35,081 nucleotides of DNA from Pirellulales bacterium (GCA_036490175.1 DASXEJ010000356.1:1-35081), one strand, 5' to 3'; positions 25,916 through 34,595 are shown, counted from the first letter of the stretch. Made by a program: numbers and translations. The notes: generated by a model not told the origin, from the sequence alone.

Positions 25916-27259
25916 CTAAGGAATGCGCCGCTGGGCAACGGTCAGCTGACCCGACAGCGTCTCGTTGCCGCGAACGATATAGAATTTCAGTGGCTCCAAC
26001 CGACTGAATTCCGGACGTGCCAACACATAGGACACGTGGTCCATCTTGGTGGTCTCCCACTTGTGCATGCCGACCAGAATGTCGCCGCGACGAATCCCCT
26101 GCCGCGCGGCGGGACTATCTGCCCGAACTGCCGATACGTTCAACCCGCCGCGATAGCGGGTCCCCAAGCGACTGAACTGCGATTCCGGCATGGGCGACAA
26201 TTTCATGCCCAACAGCTCCCAGGCTGAGTCATCCGTTCGCTGACGTTCCGGCAGCGTGGCCAGCGCGAGTTTAAACTCCAACGGCTGCTGATTACGCTCT
26301 AAATTCAACGGCACCTCGTCCCCTGCTTTATGCTCCAACAGAGCCCGCTCGAGATCAACCTGTCGCGCAACCGTATGGCCATCGACACTCTTGATCAGAT
26401 CTCCGGACTGCAAACCCAGGGTAGCCGCGGGGCTGTCGTCGTCGACTTCCGCGATCAGCAGGCCGCCTTCGTGCGGTTTCGCTACCACGCCATGCCAGGT
26501 TTTCTTCAGTCGCCGTGTGCTCAACAGGTCGGCCGCGATCGTCATCACGTTATCGACCGGGATCGTAAACCCGATCAACTGGGCGCCCGCGCGAACGGCC
26601 ACGTTCACCCCGATCATCTCTCCATCGATATTCAACAGCGGTCCGCCGGAGTTGCCGGGGTTGATCGCGGCATCGGTCTGGATGAGATCGTCGTAGCCTT
26701 GCATATCGCTTACCTGGACCGAGCGGTGCAGTGCGCTGATGATGCCGTGCGTGACAGTATGCGAGTAGCCATAGGCGTTACCCACGGCGATCACGGTTTC
26801 GCCAATCATCAGGTCGGCGGAAGAACCGATGGGTATCACGGTCAGTGGCCGACCGGTGTCGATCCGAATGATTGCCAGGTCGGTCGCAGGGTCGCTGGAG
26901 AGTAACTTCGCGATGTACGTCGTCTCGTCGGACATTGTCACCTGGATCTTCGGCACCCCATCCACCACGTGATGGTTCGTGACGATATAGCCACGCTCGT
27001 CTATGACGACGCCGGTTCCCATGCCGTTCACGCGGCGCAGATTCTCGGGCTGGCCGGCCTTGGTATCGTCGACCGGAACACTTTTTTCGCCGTGAATGTT
27101 CACGATCGCAGCGCGAGCGCGGTTCACCGCTTGGACAATCGGCGAACGACGGGCATCCGTGGCAGAGGCCGAGGTCGCTTGGCCAAGGAGCAATGCCCCG
27201 ACCAGTCCAACCCCAAGCACGCGCACAGGCCAGCACGAGCGAGAAAATCGATGATGCAT
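25916..27259 (-). CDS. HtrA/DegP-type periplasmic serine protease with two PDZ domains
   Basis: A 447-residue exported protease that probably handles misfolded envelope proteins. A signal peptide covers residues 1-34 (VLGVGLVGALLLGQATSASA). The trypsin-like domain (about 40-245) carries an intact triad: H97 in VTNHHVVDG, D127 in TDLAIIRI, and S204 in NPGNSGGPLL. PDZ1 spans about 262-335 (GGLLIAEVDDDSPAATLGL) and PDZ2 about 350-447 (GGLNVSAVRADSPAARQGI, then RRGDILVGM). The start ATG 27259 directly gives the signal peptide. It stands alone on the minus strand, 279 bases downstream of thiL, with the pyrophosphatase gene diverging from it. Confidence 0.95.
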   Translation of the reverse strand: MHHRFSRSCWPVRVLGVGLVGALLLGQATSASATDARRSPIVQAVNRARAAIVNIHGEKSVPVDDTKAGQPENLRRVNGMGTGVVIDERGYIVTNHHVVDGVPKIQVTMSDETTYIAKLLSSDPATDLAIIRIDTGRPLTVIPIGSSADLMIGETVIAVGNAYGYSHTVTHGIISALHRSVQVSDMQGYDDLIQTDAAINPGNSGGPLLNIDGEMIGVNVAVRAGAQLIGFTIPVDNVMTIAADLLSTRRLKKTWHGVVAKPHEGGLLIAEVDDDSPAATLGLQSGDLIKSVDGHTVARQVDLERALLEHKAGDEVPLNLERNQQPLEFKLALATLPERQRTDDSAWELLGMKLSPMPESQFSRLGTRYRGGLNVSAVRADSPAARQGIRRGDILVGMHKWETTKMDHVSYVLARPEFSRLEPLKFYIVRGNETLSGQLTVAQRRIP

Positions 27260-27933
27260 GGAAAGTCGATCGTGGGTCAGGAGGCGGTTAAGGCGCGGGC
27301 CGCGGACGGCTCCAGGGGCGCTTCAGCTCAGCCGCTGTCGGGATGGCGGTGAACCTATGGAAGCTAAATCGGAACGACCGCTAACTTCGCTCCAGGTGGG
27401 CAGGCCGCAACCACTACACTCTTCCTAGTCTCGCGCGGCCAACGTCGCCGCGACGTCCTTGACGGCCCGCGAAGCCACAATCTCACCCGAGAATGCCTGT
27501 CCCACCCCCTAATTCGCAGGCATAAGCAGGCGTAAATGGTTGACAGGCAGCGCGGCGCTCAATTAGACTCCTCCGTTTTACTTAAGCGTTTATCTGCCGA
27601 CGGGTTGTGATGGGCATGCCGACTCCCAGGTCGGGTGCGCAACGGCGGAACTCGTCGAGGTTTTCCCCAGGCTGGGGGCCATACTTCAGCCGGGATTATG
27701 CTGGCTGACAGCATGAATCTGTCGGTAGGGTGATGGCCGTCGAGGATGGGCCATGCCAGTATGGAGAGGGCGAGCACGCCGCCACCATGGTGCGGCCCAC
27801 GGGTCCAGACCACCAACGACGGTGGCCAACATGAGCTTGGAGGGGTAAGCACAGTTGCCGGCCGCAACGCTGCCGTGCGACTGGCGATTGCGGGACCGGG
27901 AAGGCTCCCCTTGTACAAAAAGCGAAGATGTCT

Positions 27934-27960
27934 AGATTAACCGTTTCTTAATCTTTTTTT
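27934..27960 (+). terminator. Intrinsic-terminator-like hairpin in the pyrophosphatase leader
   Basis: AGATTAA (27934-27940) pairs with TTAATCT (27948-27954) around CCGTTTC, followed by six T, C, then four T. It faces the plus strand but no plus-strand gene ends nearby. It therefore marks either the end of an unannotated RNA or a control point in the leader of the gene at 28227. The stem is AT-rich, so its strength is uncertain. Confidence 0.45.
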
Positions 27961-27964
27961 CTTT

Positions 27965-28071
27965 TCGGTCGCGCATGTGGCCCGACCGACTCGCAGGCGT
28001 GAGGGGACCGTGAAGAAAATCTTGACATGGGTTGCGACCGTGGCTGCCGCCGGGGCACGTTTCGGCCACGG
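27965..28071 (+). other. Two stems in the pyrophosphatase leader
   Basis: TCGGTCG (27965-27971) pairs with CGACCGA (27983-27989). CCGTGGC (28038-28044) pairs with GCCACGG (28065-28071), with an inner TGCC/GGCA pairing. They lie between the terminator-like element and the GTG start at 28227. Their role is unknown. Confidence 0.35.
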
Positions 28072-28226
28072 CCAGCCTATCGAGCCCTCCTGAGTTGGGG
28101 ATCCCCCGCAACGTTTCGAGTGTACGTCCTGGAATTTGGTAACAGTGTCGCCGTGTTGAGTTGCGGCGCCGTTTGATCGCACATAACCGAACACGTCCAA
28201 GTCAATCACAGTACCGGAGACAAGCC

Positions 28227-30725
28227 GTGACATCGTTTCGCATTTTACCCACAATCGCGATTCGCCTGCTTCTCGCCTCGGCGGCGATATTCCTGTTGGG
28301 CTCGACTGCAATGGCGGGCGAAGCCGATTTGGCAATTCCCGATTTGAGCTTAGGTAGCTTCACGATTGCTGGGCAAAAGATCGACGCCTGGAGCCTGCTG
28401 TTTTACGGATCGTTCGTCATCGTGGGCACGCTAGGAATTAGTTTGTTCCTGCGGAGCCAAATCAAGAATCTACCCGCGCACGAATCGATGCTGGGTATCT
28501 CCGAGATCATCTTTCAGACCTGCAAGACCTACCTGATTCAGCAGGGCAAGTTTTTGATGATGCTATTCGCCATCATCTCGGTGGCAATGATGTATTATTT
28601 CGTGGGCTTGCAGCATAAAACCGTCGGGACCGCGCTCACGGTGCTGGCCTTCGCCCTGGTCGGCATCGTGGGATCGTACTGGGTGGCCTGGTACGGAATC
28701 CGTGTCAATACGTACGCTAACTCCCGCACCGCGTTCGCGTCGTTGCGTGGCGAGCCGTGGGATGTGGTGAGCATTCCGCTTCGTGCCGGCATGTCGATCG
28801 GATTGTTCTTGATCTCGCTTGAACTTGTGATGATGGTCATCATCTTGTTGTTCGTGCCGCGCGAAATCGTCGGCATCTGCTTCTTGGGATTTGCCATCGG
28901 CGAGTCGCTGGGGGCCTCGGCACTGCGAATCGCCGGCGGTATTTTCACCAAGATCGCCGACATCGGTGCTGACTTGATGAAAATCGTCTTCAACGTCAAG
29001 GAAGACGATCCGCGTAACCCGGGCGTGATCGCGGACTGCACCGGCGACAACGCCGGTGACTCAGTCGGTCCGACGGCCGACGGTTTCGAGACCTATGGCG
29101 TAACGGGCGTGGCCTTGATTTCGTTCATTGTGCTCGCCATTCCCGAGGAACGCTCAGACCTGCAGGCCAAGTTGATTGTCTGGATTTTTGCCATGCGGTT
29201 CTTGATGGACTTCATGTCGGGCGTGTCGTACTTCATTAATCAGACGATTTCCGAGAAGCAATACCGCGGTCTCAAGGAATTCGACTTCGAAGTGCCGCTG
29301 ACGCGTTTGATCTGGATTGCCGCCACGCTGTGCATTAGCACCTCGTTCTTCATGAGCTGGCTGTTGATCGGTGATCTGGTCGTGGCTGATAAAGCCATGC
29401 CCTCGCTATGGTGGCAGTTGGCCTCGATCATTAGCTGCGGCACGTTGGCCGCGGTGCTGATTCCTGAGTTCACCAAGGTCTTTACCAGCTCGCATTCCAA
29501 GCACGTGCACGAAATCGTCACCGCCTCGCGTGAAGGTGGCGCCTCGTTGACGATCCTCTCCGGCATGGTCGCCGGTTACTTCAGCGCGTTCTGGATGGGT
29601 CTGCTGATTGCCGGCCTGATGGGAGGCGCTTTCTTCGTTAGCCAGCAAGGCCTGGATAGCATTATGCAGGTGGCGCTGTTTGGTGCTGACGCGCCGCTGG
29701 TGGGCGTTGGATCGATTTTCGCATTCGGCCTCGTGGCCTTCGGCTTCCTCTGCATGGGGCCGGTCACGATCGCCGTCGATAGCTACGGCCCGGTGACCGA
29801 CAACGCTCAATCGGTTTTCGAGTTGTCACAGATCGAATCGATCCCCGGCATCAAGGAAAAGATTAAAACACAGTTCGGCTTTGTGCCCGACTTCGAAGGG
29901 GGTAAGCACTACCTCGAGGCCAACGACTCGGCGGGAAATACGTTTAAAGCGACGGCCAAGCCGGTGCTTATCGGGACGGCCGTCGTGGGCGCTACCACGA
30001 TGATTTTCTCGATCATCCTGATGCTGGGTAAGGCCGGCCTGCTGCACATCAGCCTGACCGACGCCCCGGTGCTGCTCGGCTTTATCTGCGGTGGCACCGT
30101 AATCTTCTGGTTCTCGGGTGCCTCGATGCAGGCGGTCACGACCGGTGCCTATCGAGCCGTCGAGTTCATCAAGCAAAACCTCGATCTCAATAAGACCGAG
30201 GCCGACATCGAAGATTCCAAGACGGTCGTGCGTATCTGCACGCAGTACGCCCAGAGCGGCATGTGGAATATCTTCATCGCTCTGATGTCGATCACGCTGG
30301 CCTTCGCCTTCTTCGATCCGAACTTCTTCGTCGCCTATTTAATCTCGATCGCGGTCTTCGGTCTGTTCCAAGCCATCTCGATGGCCAACACGGGCGGCTC
30401 GTGGGATAACGCCAAAAAATACGTCGAGGTCGACCTTCGTGAGAAGGGCACACCGCTGCACGCTGCAACGGTTGTGGGCGACACCGTGGGCGATCCGTTC
30501 AAGGACACCACTTCGGTGGCATTGAATCCGATCATCAAGTTCTCGACGCTATTCGGCTTGCTGGCTGTCGAGATCGCTGTCGAGATGAAGGAAGCGGCGC
30601 ATTTGAAAGAGACCCAGGACTACACGCCGATTGTCGGAGTTGTCTTTCTGGTGATCGCCTTGGTCTTCGTCTGGCGTTCGTTCTACGCCATGCGAATTCC
30701 GCAGAAGCCTGGCACCGCGCATTAG
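28227..30725 (+). CDS. hppA: Membrane-bound proton-translocating pyrophosphatase (divergent)
   Basis: An ion pump that hydrolyses pyrophosphate to move H+ (or Na+) across a membrane. It is 832 residues from GTG 28227, with GGAGA 7 nt upstream and an N-terminal hydrophobic segment with a possible signal cleavage site (STAMAGEADL). Many transmembrane helices follow. The catalytic signatures are DIGADL (245-250), KEDDPRNPGVIADCTGDNAG (258-277), GPTADGFE (281-288), and a C-terminal GDTVGDPFKDTTSVALNP. The usual GADLVGKVExGIPEDDP reads GADLM-KIVFNVKEDDP, one residue shorter and without the Glu. K574 in GNTFKATAK occupies the position that marks K+-independent enzymes. An insertion of about 20 residues precedes it. 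TTG 28161 is an alternative, less likely start. A strong terminator follows. Confidence 0.92.
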   Translation: MTSFRILPTIAIRLLLASAAIFLLGSTAMAGEADLAIPDLSLGSFTIAGQKIDAWSLLFYGSFVIVGTLGISLFLRSQIKNLPAHESMLGISEIIFQTCKTYLIQQGKFLMMLFAIISVAMMYYFVGLQHKTVGTALTVLAFALVGIVGSYWVAWYGIRVNTYANSRTAFASLRGEPWDVVSIPLRAGMSIGLFLISLELVMMVIILLFVPREIVGICFLGFAIGESLGASALRIAGGIFTKIADIGADLMKIVFNVKEDDPRNPGVIADCTGDNAGDSVGPTADGFETYGVTGVALISFIVLAIPEERSDLQAKLIVWIFAMRFLMDFMSGVSYFINQTISEKQYRGLKEFDFEVPLTRLIWIAATLCISTSFFMSWLLIGDLVVADKAMPSLWWQLASIISCGTLAAVLIPEFTKVFTSSHSKHVHEIVTASREGGASLTILSGMVAGYFSAFWMGLLIAGLMGGAFFVSQQGLDSIMQVALFGADAPLVGVGSIFAFGLVAFGFLCMGPVTIAVDSYGPVTDNAQSVFELSQIESIPGIKEKIKTQFGFVPDFEGGKHYLEANDSAGNTFKATAKPVLIGTAVVGATTMIFSIILMLGKAGLLHISLTDAPVLLGFICGGTVIFWFSGASMQAVTTGAYRAVEFIKQNLDLNKTEADIEDSKTVVRICTQYAQSGMWNIFIALMSITLAFAFFDPNFFVAYLISIAVFGLFQAISMANTGGSWDNAKKYVEVDLREKGTPLHAATVVGDTVGDPFKDTTSVALNPIIKFSTLFGLLAVEIAVEMKEAAHLKETQDYTPIVGVVFLVIALVFVWRSFYAMRIPQKPGTAH

Positions 30726-30781
30726 TCCTGATAGCACGGGCGAGTCGATGCGATTCACCCGTCAAGTGCTGTTGGAATTCC

Positions 30782-30818
30782 AAGGCGGCCGGTCACAAAT
30801 GTGGTCGGCCGCCTTTTT
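30782..30818 (+). terminator. Rho-independent terminator after hppA
   Basis: A stem of about 15 bp: AAGGCGGCCG (30782-30791) pairs with CGGCCGCCTT (30806-30815) and is extended inward by GTCAC/GTGGT with two wobbles, AAAT loop. A TTTTT run follows the GCC. It lies 57 bases after the hppA stop. The 250 bases up to the next gene hold nothing else I can identify. Confidence 0.85.
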
Positions 30819-30974
30819 GTTGCGCCGTCGCCGTTTGAACCTGCAATGCGAGCTGCCTACGCGTCATGCCAGTGCCGCGGCGATTTCGGCTGTGCCAGGC
30901 TACAGTCAGCGTCTACCCTGCGCGGGCGCAACTGCCTGCCAACCCTCAGGCGATATCAGCTGCATTGCGTGGGG

Positions 30975-32141
30975 CTATTGCTCGTCGTGCGGAAAGACTA
31001 ACTTCAACGATTGCATCAGCAGGAATAGCCCGAGAATGATCAGGATCAGATACGGCGCGTAACCGAAAAAGGCGTTGCCCGTTAGCTTCGCCAAAGTGGC
31101 GCCAATCACCAGTACCATCAACGAGGCCACGAGTAGCCCGCAGCCCAACGACGTCATCGTCCCTTTGAAGGTGCCGTGTTCCGAGTGCTCCTCGTCATGC
31201 AGTTCGATCGTACGGCCTTTGGCCAGGCTGCGGGTAATGGCCTCGGTCAATTCCACGTCGCGACAGGCGTCGGGCCAACTGGGGACTGGCATCTGGCCGG
31301 CCATGGCGCGCTCCAGCTCGGCCACTGCGGCAGCCGCCGGGCTCCAGGCCGGAAACGCTTCCTGCGAGGACTTGCCGCCAACGATCAGTTGCAGCGTTGT
31401 CGGTTGACCGGCGTCGACCAGTTCCAACGTTGCCTTGCCTGCCGCGCCGCGTAATGTAATCTTGGCACCCGCCTCGTGCTCTATCGCCCCCACGCTCCAG
31501 CGCACCAGGATGCCCGTCTCGCCTGTAAGTTGCACTCCCAAATTGCCGTACTGCGCTTCTTCCTTGCCGCCGGGAGCGAGCGCTGAAATGCTCGTCAGGT
31601 CGCCCGCTAACCCACGCAACAATTCGACGTCGCGGGCAAACTGCCTTTGCACGAGGGGCTGCGTGCGCTCGGACATCGCGCGTTCCATCACCACTTGCTC
31701 GGTGACACCGATTTCCGAAGTCGCTCCCGACGCCATCAACGCGGCCAGCCGTTGCACCCCCGCGTGCCAACGGTAGGGAACGTACGGGACCATCGCGCAG
31801 TTACTTTCGCGGCGAATCATATCGAGCTCGTAACTGATGAGCATCGAATCATCGATGGGATGAACGAGCAACAACGGCACTCCCGCCTGAACCAATTTGC
31901 GCAATTGATCGGCGCGTTCGTCCGCGTTCGCGCCGCGCGACACGATCACCGCATCGGCCGTCGAGCCTGCCAACAACGTTTCCCAGAATGTCGATATCTG
32001 GATCTTGGGGGCGAACGATTTGAGAGTGGCGACGGCCGCATCCGCTTCGCACGCCCAGACGAGCTCGTGTACCCGACTGCCTGCGACCCATTGGGCCAAC
32101 TCCAGCGAATCGGCGTCGACACCGAGCAATGCGAATCTCAT
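30975..32141 (-). CDS. Gfo/Idh/MocA-like oxidoreductase with C-terminal membrane hairpin
   Basis: A 388-residue protein. Residues 1-120 look like a Rossmann nucleotide-binding domain of the Gfo/Idh/MocA kind: MRFALLGVDADSLELAQW, a strand-helix repeat, then DAVIVSRGANADERADQL and GVPLLLVHP. The glycine pattern is weak (GVDADS instead of GxGxxG), so cofactor binding is not assured. The middle (about 125-300) resembles the substrate-binding half (GETGILVRWSVGAIEH, ITLRGAAGKATLEL). Two hydrophobic helices follow at the C-terminus (about 328-352 and 361-382), an unusual membrane anchor for this family. No clear Shine-Dalgarno precedes ATG 32141. Substrate and role are unknown. Confidence 0.75.
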   Translation of the reverse strand: MRFALLGVDADSLELAQWVAGSRVHELVWACEADAAVATLKSFAPKIQISTFWETLLAGSTADAVIVSRGANADERADQLRKLVQAGVPLLLVHPIDDSMLISYELDMIRRESNCAMVPYVPYRWHAGVQRLAALMASGATSEIGVTEQVVMERAMSERTQPLVQRQFARDVELLRGLAGDLTSISALAPGGKEEAQYGNLGVQLTGETGILVRWSVGAIEHEAGAKITLRGAAGKATLELVDAGQPTTLQLIVGGKSSQEAFPAWSPAAAAVAELERAMAGQMPVPSWPDACRDVELTEAITRSLAKGRTIELHDEEHSEHGTFKGTMTSLGCGLLVASLMVLVIGATLAKLTGNAFFGYAPYLILIILGLFLLMQSLKLVFPHDEQ

Positions 32142-32533
32142 AAGGCGGTTCAGCGGCTGTTGACCGATAGGCGGGGCTTGTCACAACTAACGACTTCTGG
32201 CGCTCATTGTACCACGTCGCCCCCGGCGCCAAATCACACGACGGCCGTACTGGACGGTCACCCGCTAACCGACCTTTTTGGCCCTGGCGACCGTCGAGAA
32301 CTTCTCATGGACCGCGACCAGCGCATTCAACGCAGTAGATTCGCGCAAATGCGCGAAGAGGACGTCATCAGGTCGTCTGTCACCAAGCCGAGGGCCTCGC
32401 GCAGCGCGTTACCCGCGCGAAACACCGAGGGCCCGCGGCATGCAACCGTAAAGATCGACGGGCCACGTGATCGGCGATTTGGCGGAGCAGCCAATCGACG
32501 GCGGGCATTTGTCCTGGGCGCGACGGAACGACC
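32142..32533. other. Intergenic region with short coherent minus-strand frames
   Basis: 392 bases. A plus-strand frame crosses it, but it is antisense to the neighbouring gene for most of its length. On the minus strand two overlapping frames read sensibly for 40-60 codons: one includes FRAGNALREALGLVTDD and another ALNALVAVHEKFSTVARAKK followed by a stop. Neither has a clear start. This may be a decayed gene; I cannot call one. Confidence 0.3.
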
Positions 32534-33163
32534 CTAATCGGCCTGCAAAACATCCGTGCCTCTGATCGTGTCGCTGTCCTTGGCTGGCTGCAAGATTACC
32601 ACCGACTCGGGAAACGCCTTGCCATAAGCGAGCATATCCTCGGATGAAAACTTGTCGGCTGGCAATCGGATCACGTAGGTCGGTTCACTCTCCCATCGTG
32701 ACCAGACGGTTCGCAACGACAAGTCGAGACTTCGTCCATTTGCTCTGAATGTCACGCCATCCGCGTGGCGCAGACGTTCACGATCCTTGAATTGCGACTG
32801 TGCCACCGCAGCGACTCCGCCCAGCGCCATTGCCGTGGTGAGCAAGATTGCGCAACCGACTTTTAACCACGGACCGCGGAGACCGCGCGACGCGCCTGCG
32901 TTCACTTCGCGGCGAACAATGCCTAGATCACAGAAATCGAGCGGCCCGTCGTCGTAATCGACATCGCAGCGAATTCTGCGCGGCGTGCCGGCTGCAAAGG
33001 TATCGCCCCACAAAGCGCTACCTCCGAAGGAGCTGTCATTGACGGCGCTGCTTGCAATGGCGCCGTTTCTAAAAGCCCGATCGCGGGTTTGATCCCGGGA
33101 TGCACGAGCTATGTACGATCCGTCTGCCGAGGCGCGATCGCGCCCTTCGATGCCGCTTCTCAT
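32534..33163 (-). CDS. Unknown single-pass membrane protein
   Basis: A 209-residue protein that I do not recognise. The N-terminal 90 residues are polar and rich in Arg, Asp and Gly, without an evident fold. One transmembrane helix lies at about 99-122 (WLKVGCAILLTTAMALGGVA). The remaining 85 residues would be extracytoplasmic and contain strand-like segments (TYVIRLPADKFSSEDML, then FPESVVILQPAKD). ATG 33161-33163 has GGAG 5 nt upstream on the minus strand, which supports the start. The 100 bases upstream are AT-richer, as expected of a promoter region. The short FPES-VVIL segment recalls FPEA-IITV in the partial gene at the right edge. Confidence 0.55.
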   Translation of the reverse strand: MRSGIEGRDRASADGSYIARASRDQTRDRAFRNGAIASSAVNDSSFGGSALWGDTFAAGTPRRIRCDVDYDDGPLDFCDLGIVRREVNAGASRGLRGPWLKVGCAILLTTAMALGGVAAVAQSQFKDRERLRHADGVTFRANGRSLDLSLRTVWSRWESEPTYVIRLPADKFSSEDMLAYGKAFPESVVILQPAKDSDTIRGTDVLQAD

Positions 33164-34076
33164 TGTTGCTCCACTAAAACGGAGTTCCGGGTCCGTCTAT
33201 GAAAGTAAAGTTTACCGCTTTGGACACGATCGCAGTAGTCTCGGTTCGGTGTATTTATCGAAATCTAATAATGCACCACGACAAGTGACGCGCGCACGGC
33301 GCAAGAATCGCGCTGACTTATGCTGTGAGCAGCGGGAGCGACAAATACGCAGAAACGACTAGACGTGTCGCACAAATTTGCGAGACGCAATGCAAAGTAG
33401 TTAGCGCCTCCAAACGTTTGATAACTAACCATGTCGTCGACATTCGCGCGCCGCGCACTCGTTTCGACGACGAGATGTCGCTGGGTCTGCCATGCTGCGC
33501 CACGCGCTCTCAATGCAACAGTCGTTGATGCAGCGTGTCGAAAGCCTCTGCGCGCACGTTGCTTAGCCAACCGGCCGCATTCCTGCAGAATACAGGCGCT
33601 CGCGCGCGTGCTCGGCGAACCAGAAGCCGCGCATCGGCGGCAGAATTGGGCTGACGTAGCGATGTGTGGTCGTCGCGAACAGCCGCCATCCCTTTCTTCC
33701 TCAATGAACCCCTGTGGGAGTGAAAAGTATCGATCGCATTCATTGGGCCGTCCCCAACGTGGCGTCATGAAACGAACCCATTGTGGGGAGTAGCGGCGTC
33801 GCCCGAAGTTTGCCGCGCAATATTCATTCGCGGACAGACCGCAAATATTTGGCGCATTCGCACCAAGGCGAAGGGAGCAACAACGCCGCGGCGTCGCGAA
33901 TCACTCACAGCCGGCGAATATGAAAGACAGAAATACCATTCTCGACGGTATCTGCACGGTGTCTCGAAGCGTATTTTCTCGGACAATCAAGCATCGACGA
34001 TTGCCGACGTCGATGGATCCGACAGCGCTTTTGGTAACGGTTCAGGTAACACCCCCAGGATGCACCCATCGCGTCA
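33164..34076. other. Gene-poor stretch
   Basis: About 900 bases with several overlapping 60-170 codon frames on both strands, all rich in Arg, Ser or Cys and without recognisable domains. The only frame with strong codon-position bias is the fragment at 33563-33700. I see no tRNA, terminator or repeat here. Confidence 0.4.
33563..33700 (-). pseudogene. Probable gene remnant without a start codon
   Basis: This 45-codon minus-strand frame lies between an in-frame TGA (33701-33703) and a TAA (33563-33565). Its third codon positions are almost all G or C, and the peptide reads like real protein (KGWRLFATTTHRYVSPILPP, then MRGFWFAEHARERLYSAG). It has no ATG, GTG or TTG near its upstream end. The parent family is unknown. 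A short gene with an unusual start, or a frameshift, is the alternative. Confidence 0.35.
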
Positions 34077-34307
34077 GTGAGTGACTTTCGATCCAAGATG
34101 CGTCGCATCCCGCGGACCATGATGCCGCGATTCAGCCACGACATCGCCGATGAACTCGCTGTGGAACTGACTCGCCTTATCGACGAAGCACTTCGCGACA
34201 TGGCACGGTGGCGTCCCACACGGGATCCAGACGATCGCGATGTCGACGAGCCGATACCATTTGTGCTTTTTGAAGAAGATGACGCAAATGGTCGCGATAC
34301 CCGCTGA
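34077..34307 (+). CDS. Small hypothetical protein
   Basis: A 76-codon frame from GTG 34077 (ATG 34098 in frame is an alternative). It contains a likely amphipathic helix, FSHDIADELAVELTRLIDEA, followed by a very acidic C-terminal third (PDDRDVDEP, FEEDDANG). It has no recognisable family. It lies 34 bases before another small plus-strand gene, and the shared terminator at 34596 suggests a two-gene transcript. Confidence 0.45.
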   Translation: MSDFRSKMRRIPRTMMPRFSHDIADELAVELTRLIDEALRDMARWRPTRDPDDRDVDEPIPFVLFEEDDANGRDTR

Positions 34308-34341
34308 CAGCACTTAAACCCGAACCCGAGTTGCCGTTCAC

Positions 34342-34575
34342 ATGCCCAAGAACTTTTCCGTCTTCGACGCCGCGGCTTACAGCTACAAGCGCGCGATCTC
34401 GCACGAGGATAAGTGCGAGGAGCAACTCGATCGCAGCATAAAGCTTGCATTGCCAGGACATGTGCTGAGCGGAACTCAGGCAGCCTACGATTCCGCTGTT
34501 GATGCGAGAGTCGCAGCGCGCAGGCACCTTAAGAACGTCTGTGATCGGCACGATCGCCGGCTTCTGGCACGCTAG
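34342..34575 (+). CDS. Small hypothetical protein
   Basis: A 77-codon frame from ATG 34342 (MPKNFSVFDAAAYSYKRAIS). It is predicted mostly helical and charged, with two cysteines (C25 and C66), a basic C-terminus (CDRHDRRLLAR), no membrane segment and no signal peptide. I do not recognise a family. A strong hairpin follows the stop by 20 bases, which supports its being a real transcription unit. Confidence 0.5.
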   Translation: MPKNFSVFDAAAYSYKRAISHEDKCEEQLDRSIKLALPGHVLSGTQAAYDSAVDARVAARRHLKNVCDRHDRRLLAR

Positions 34576-34595
34576 ATGCGGCATCACTTGGTAAA

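Larger units (their letters stand above)
27260..28226. other. Long divergent intergenic region (htrA-like / pyrophosphatase)
   Basis: 967 bases without a convincing gene; a 119-codon minus frame (27559-27918) is Pro/His/Arg-rich and reads as shadow. It contains an inverted repeat TGCCTGTC (27494-27501) / GACAGGCA (27542-27549). Several plus-strand hairpins follow: 27665-27677, 27704-27726, 27733-27754 and 27854-27868. Then come an intrinsic-terminator-like element (27934-27960) and two more stems before the pyrophosphatase (27965-27989, 28038-28071). A TTGACA at 28023-28028 has no matching -10 box. Confidence 0.45.

Noticed and set aside
27559-27918. 119-codon minus-strand frame in the htrA/pyrophosphatase gap.
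   Set aside because: The composition is Pro/His/Arg/Ser-rich without a domain, and the plus strand there carries several hairpins and a terminator-like element.
31647-32537. 296-codon plus-strand frame.
   Set aside because: Most of it is antisense to the oxidoreductase-like gene, with Arg/His-rich composition typical of a shadow frame in GC-rich DNA.
33265-33768. 167-codon minus-strand frame.
   Set aside because: Codon-position bias in the overlapping part favours a different frame (33563-33700), and the peptide has no recognisable features.
33905-34450. 181-codon minus-strand frame.
   Set aside because: Extremely Arg/Ser/Cys-rich, no domain, and it overlaps two more plausible small plus-strand genes.
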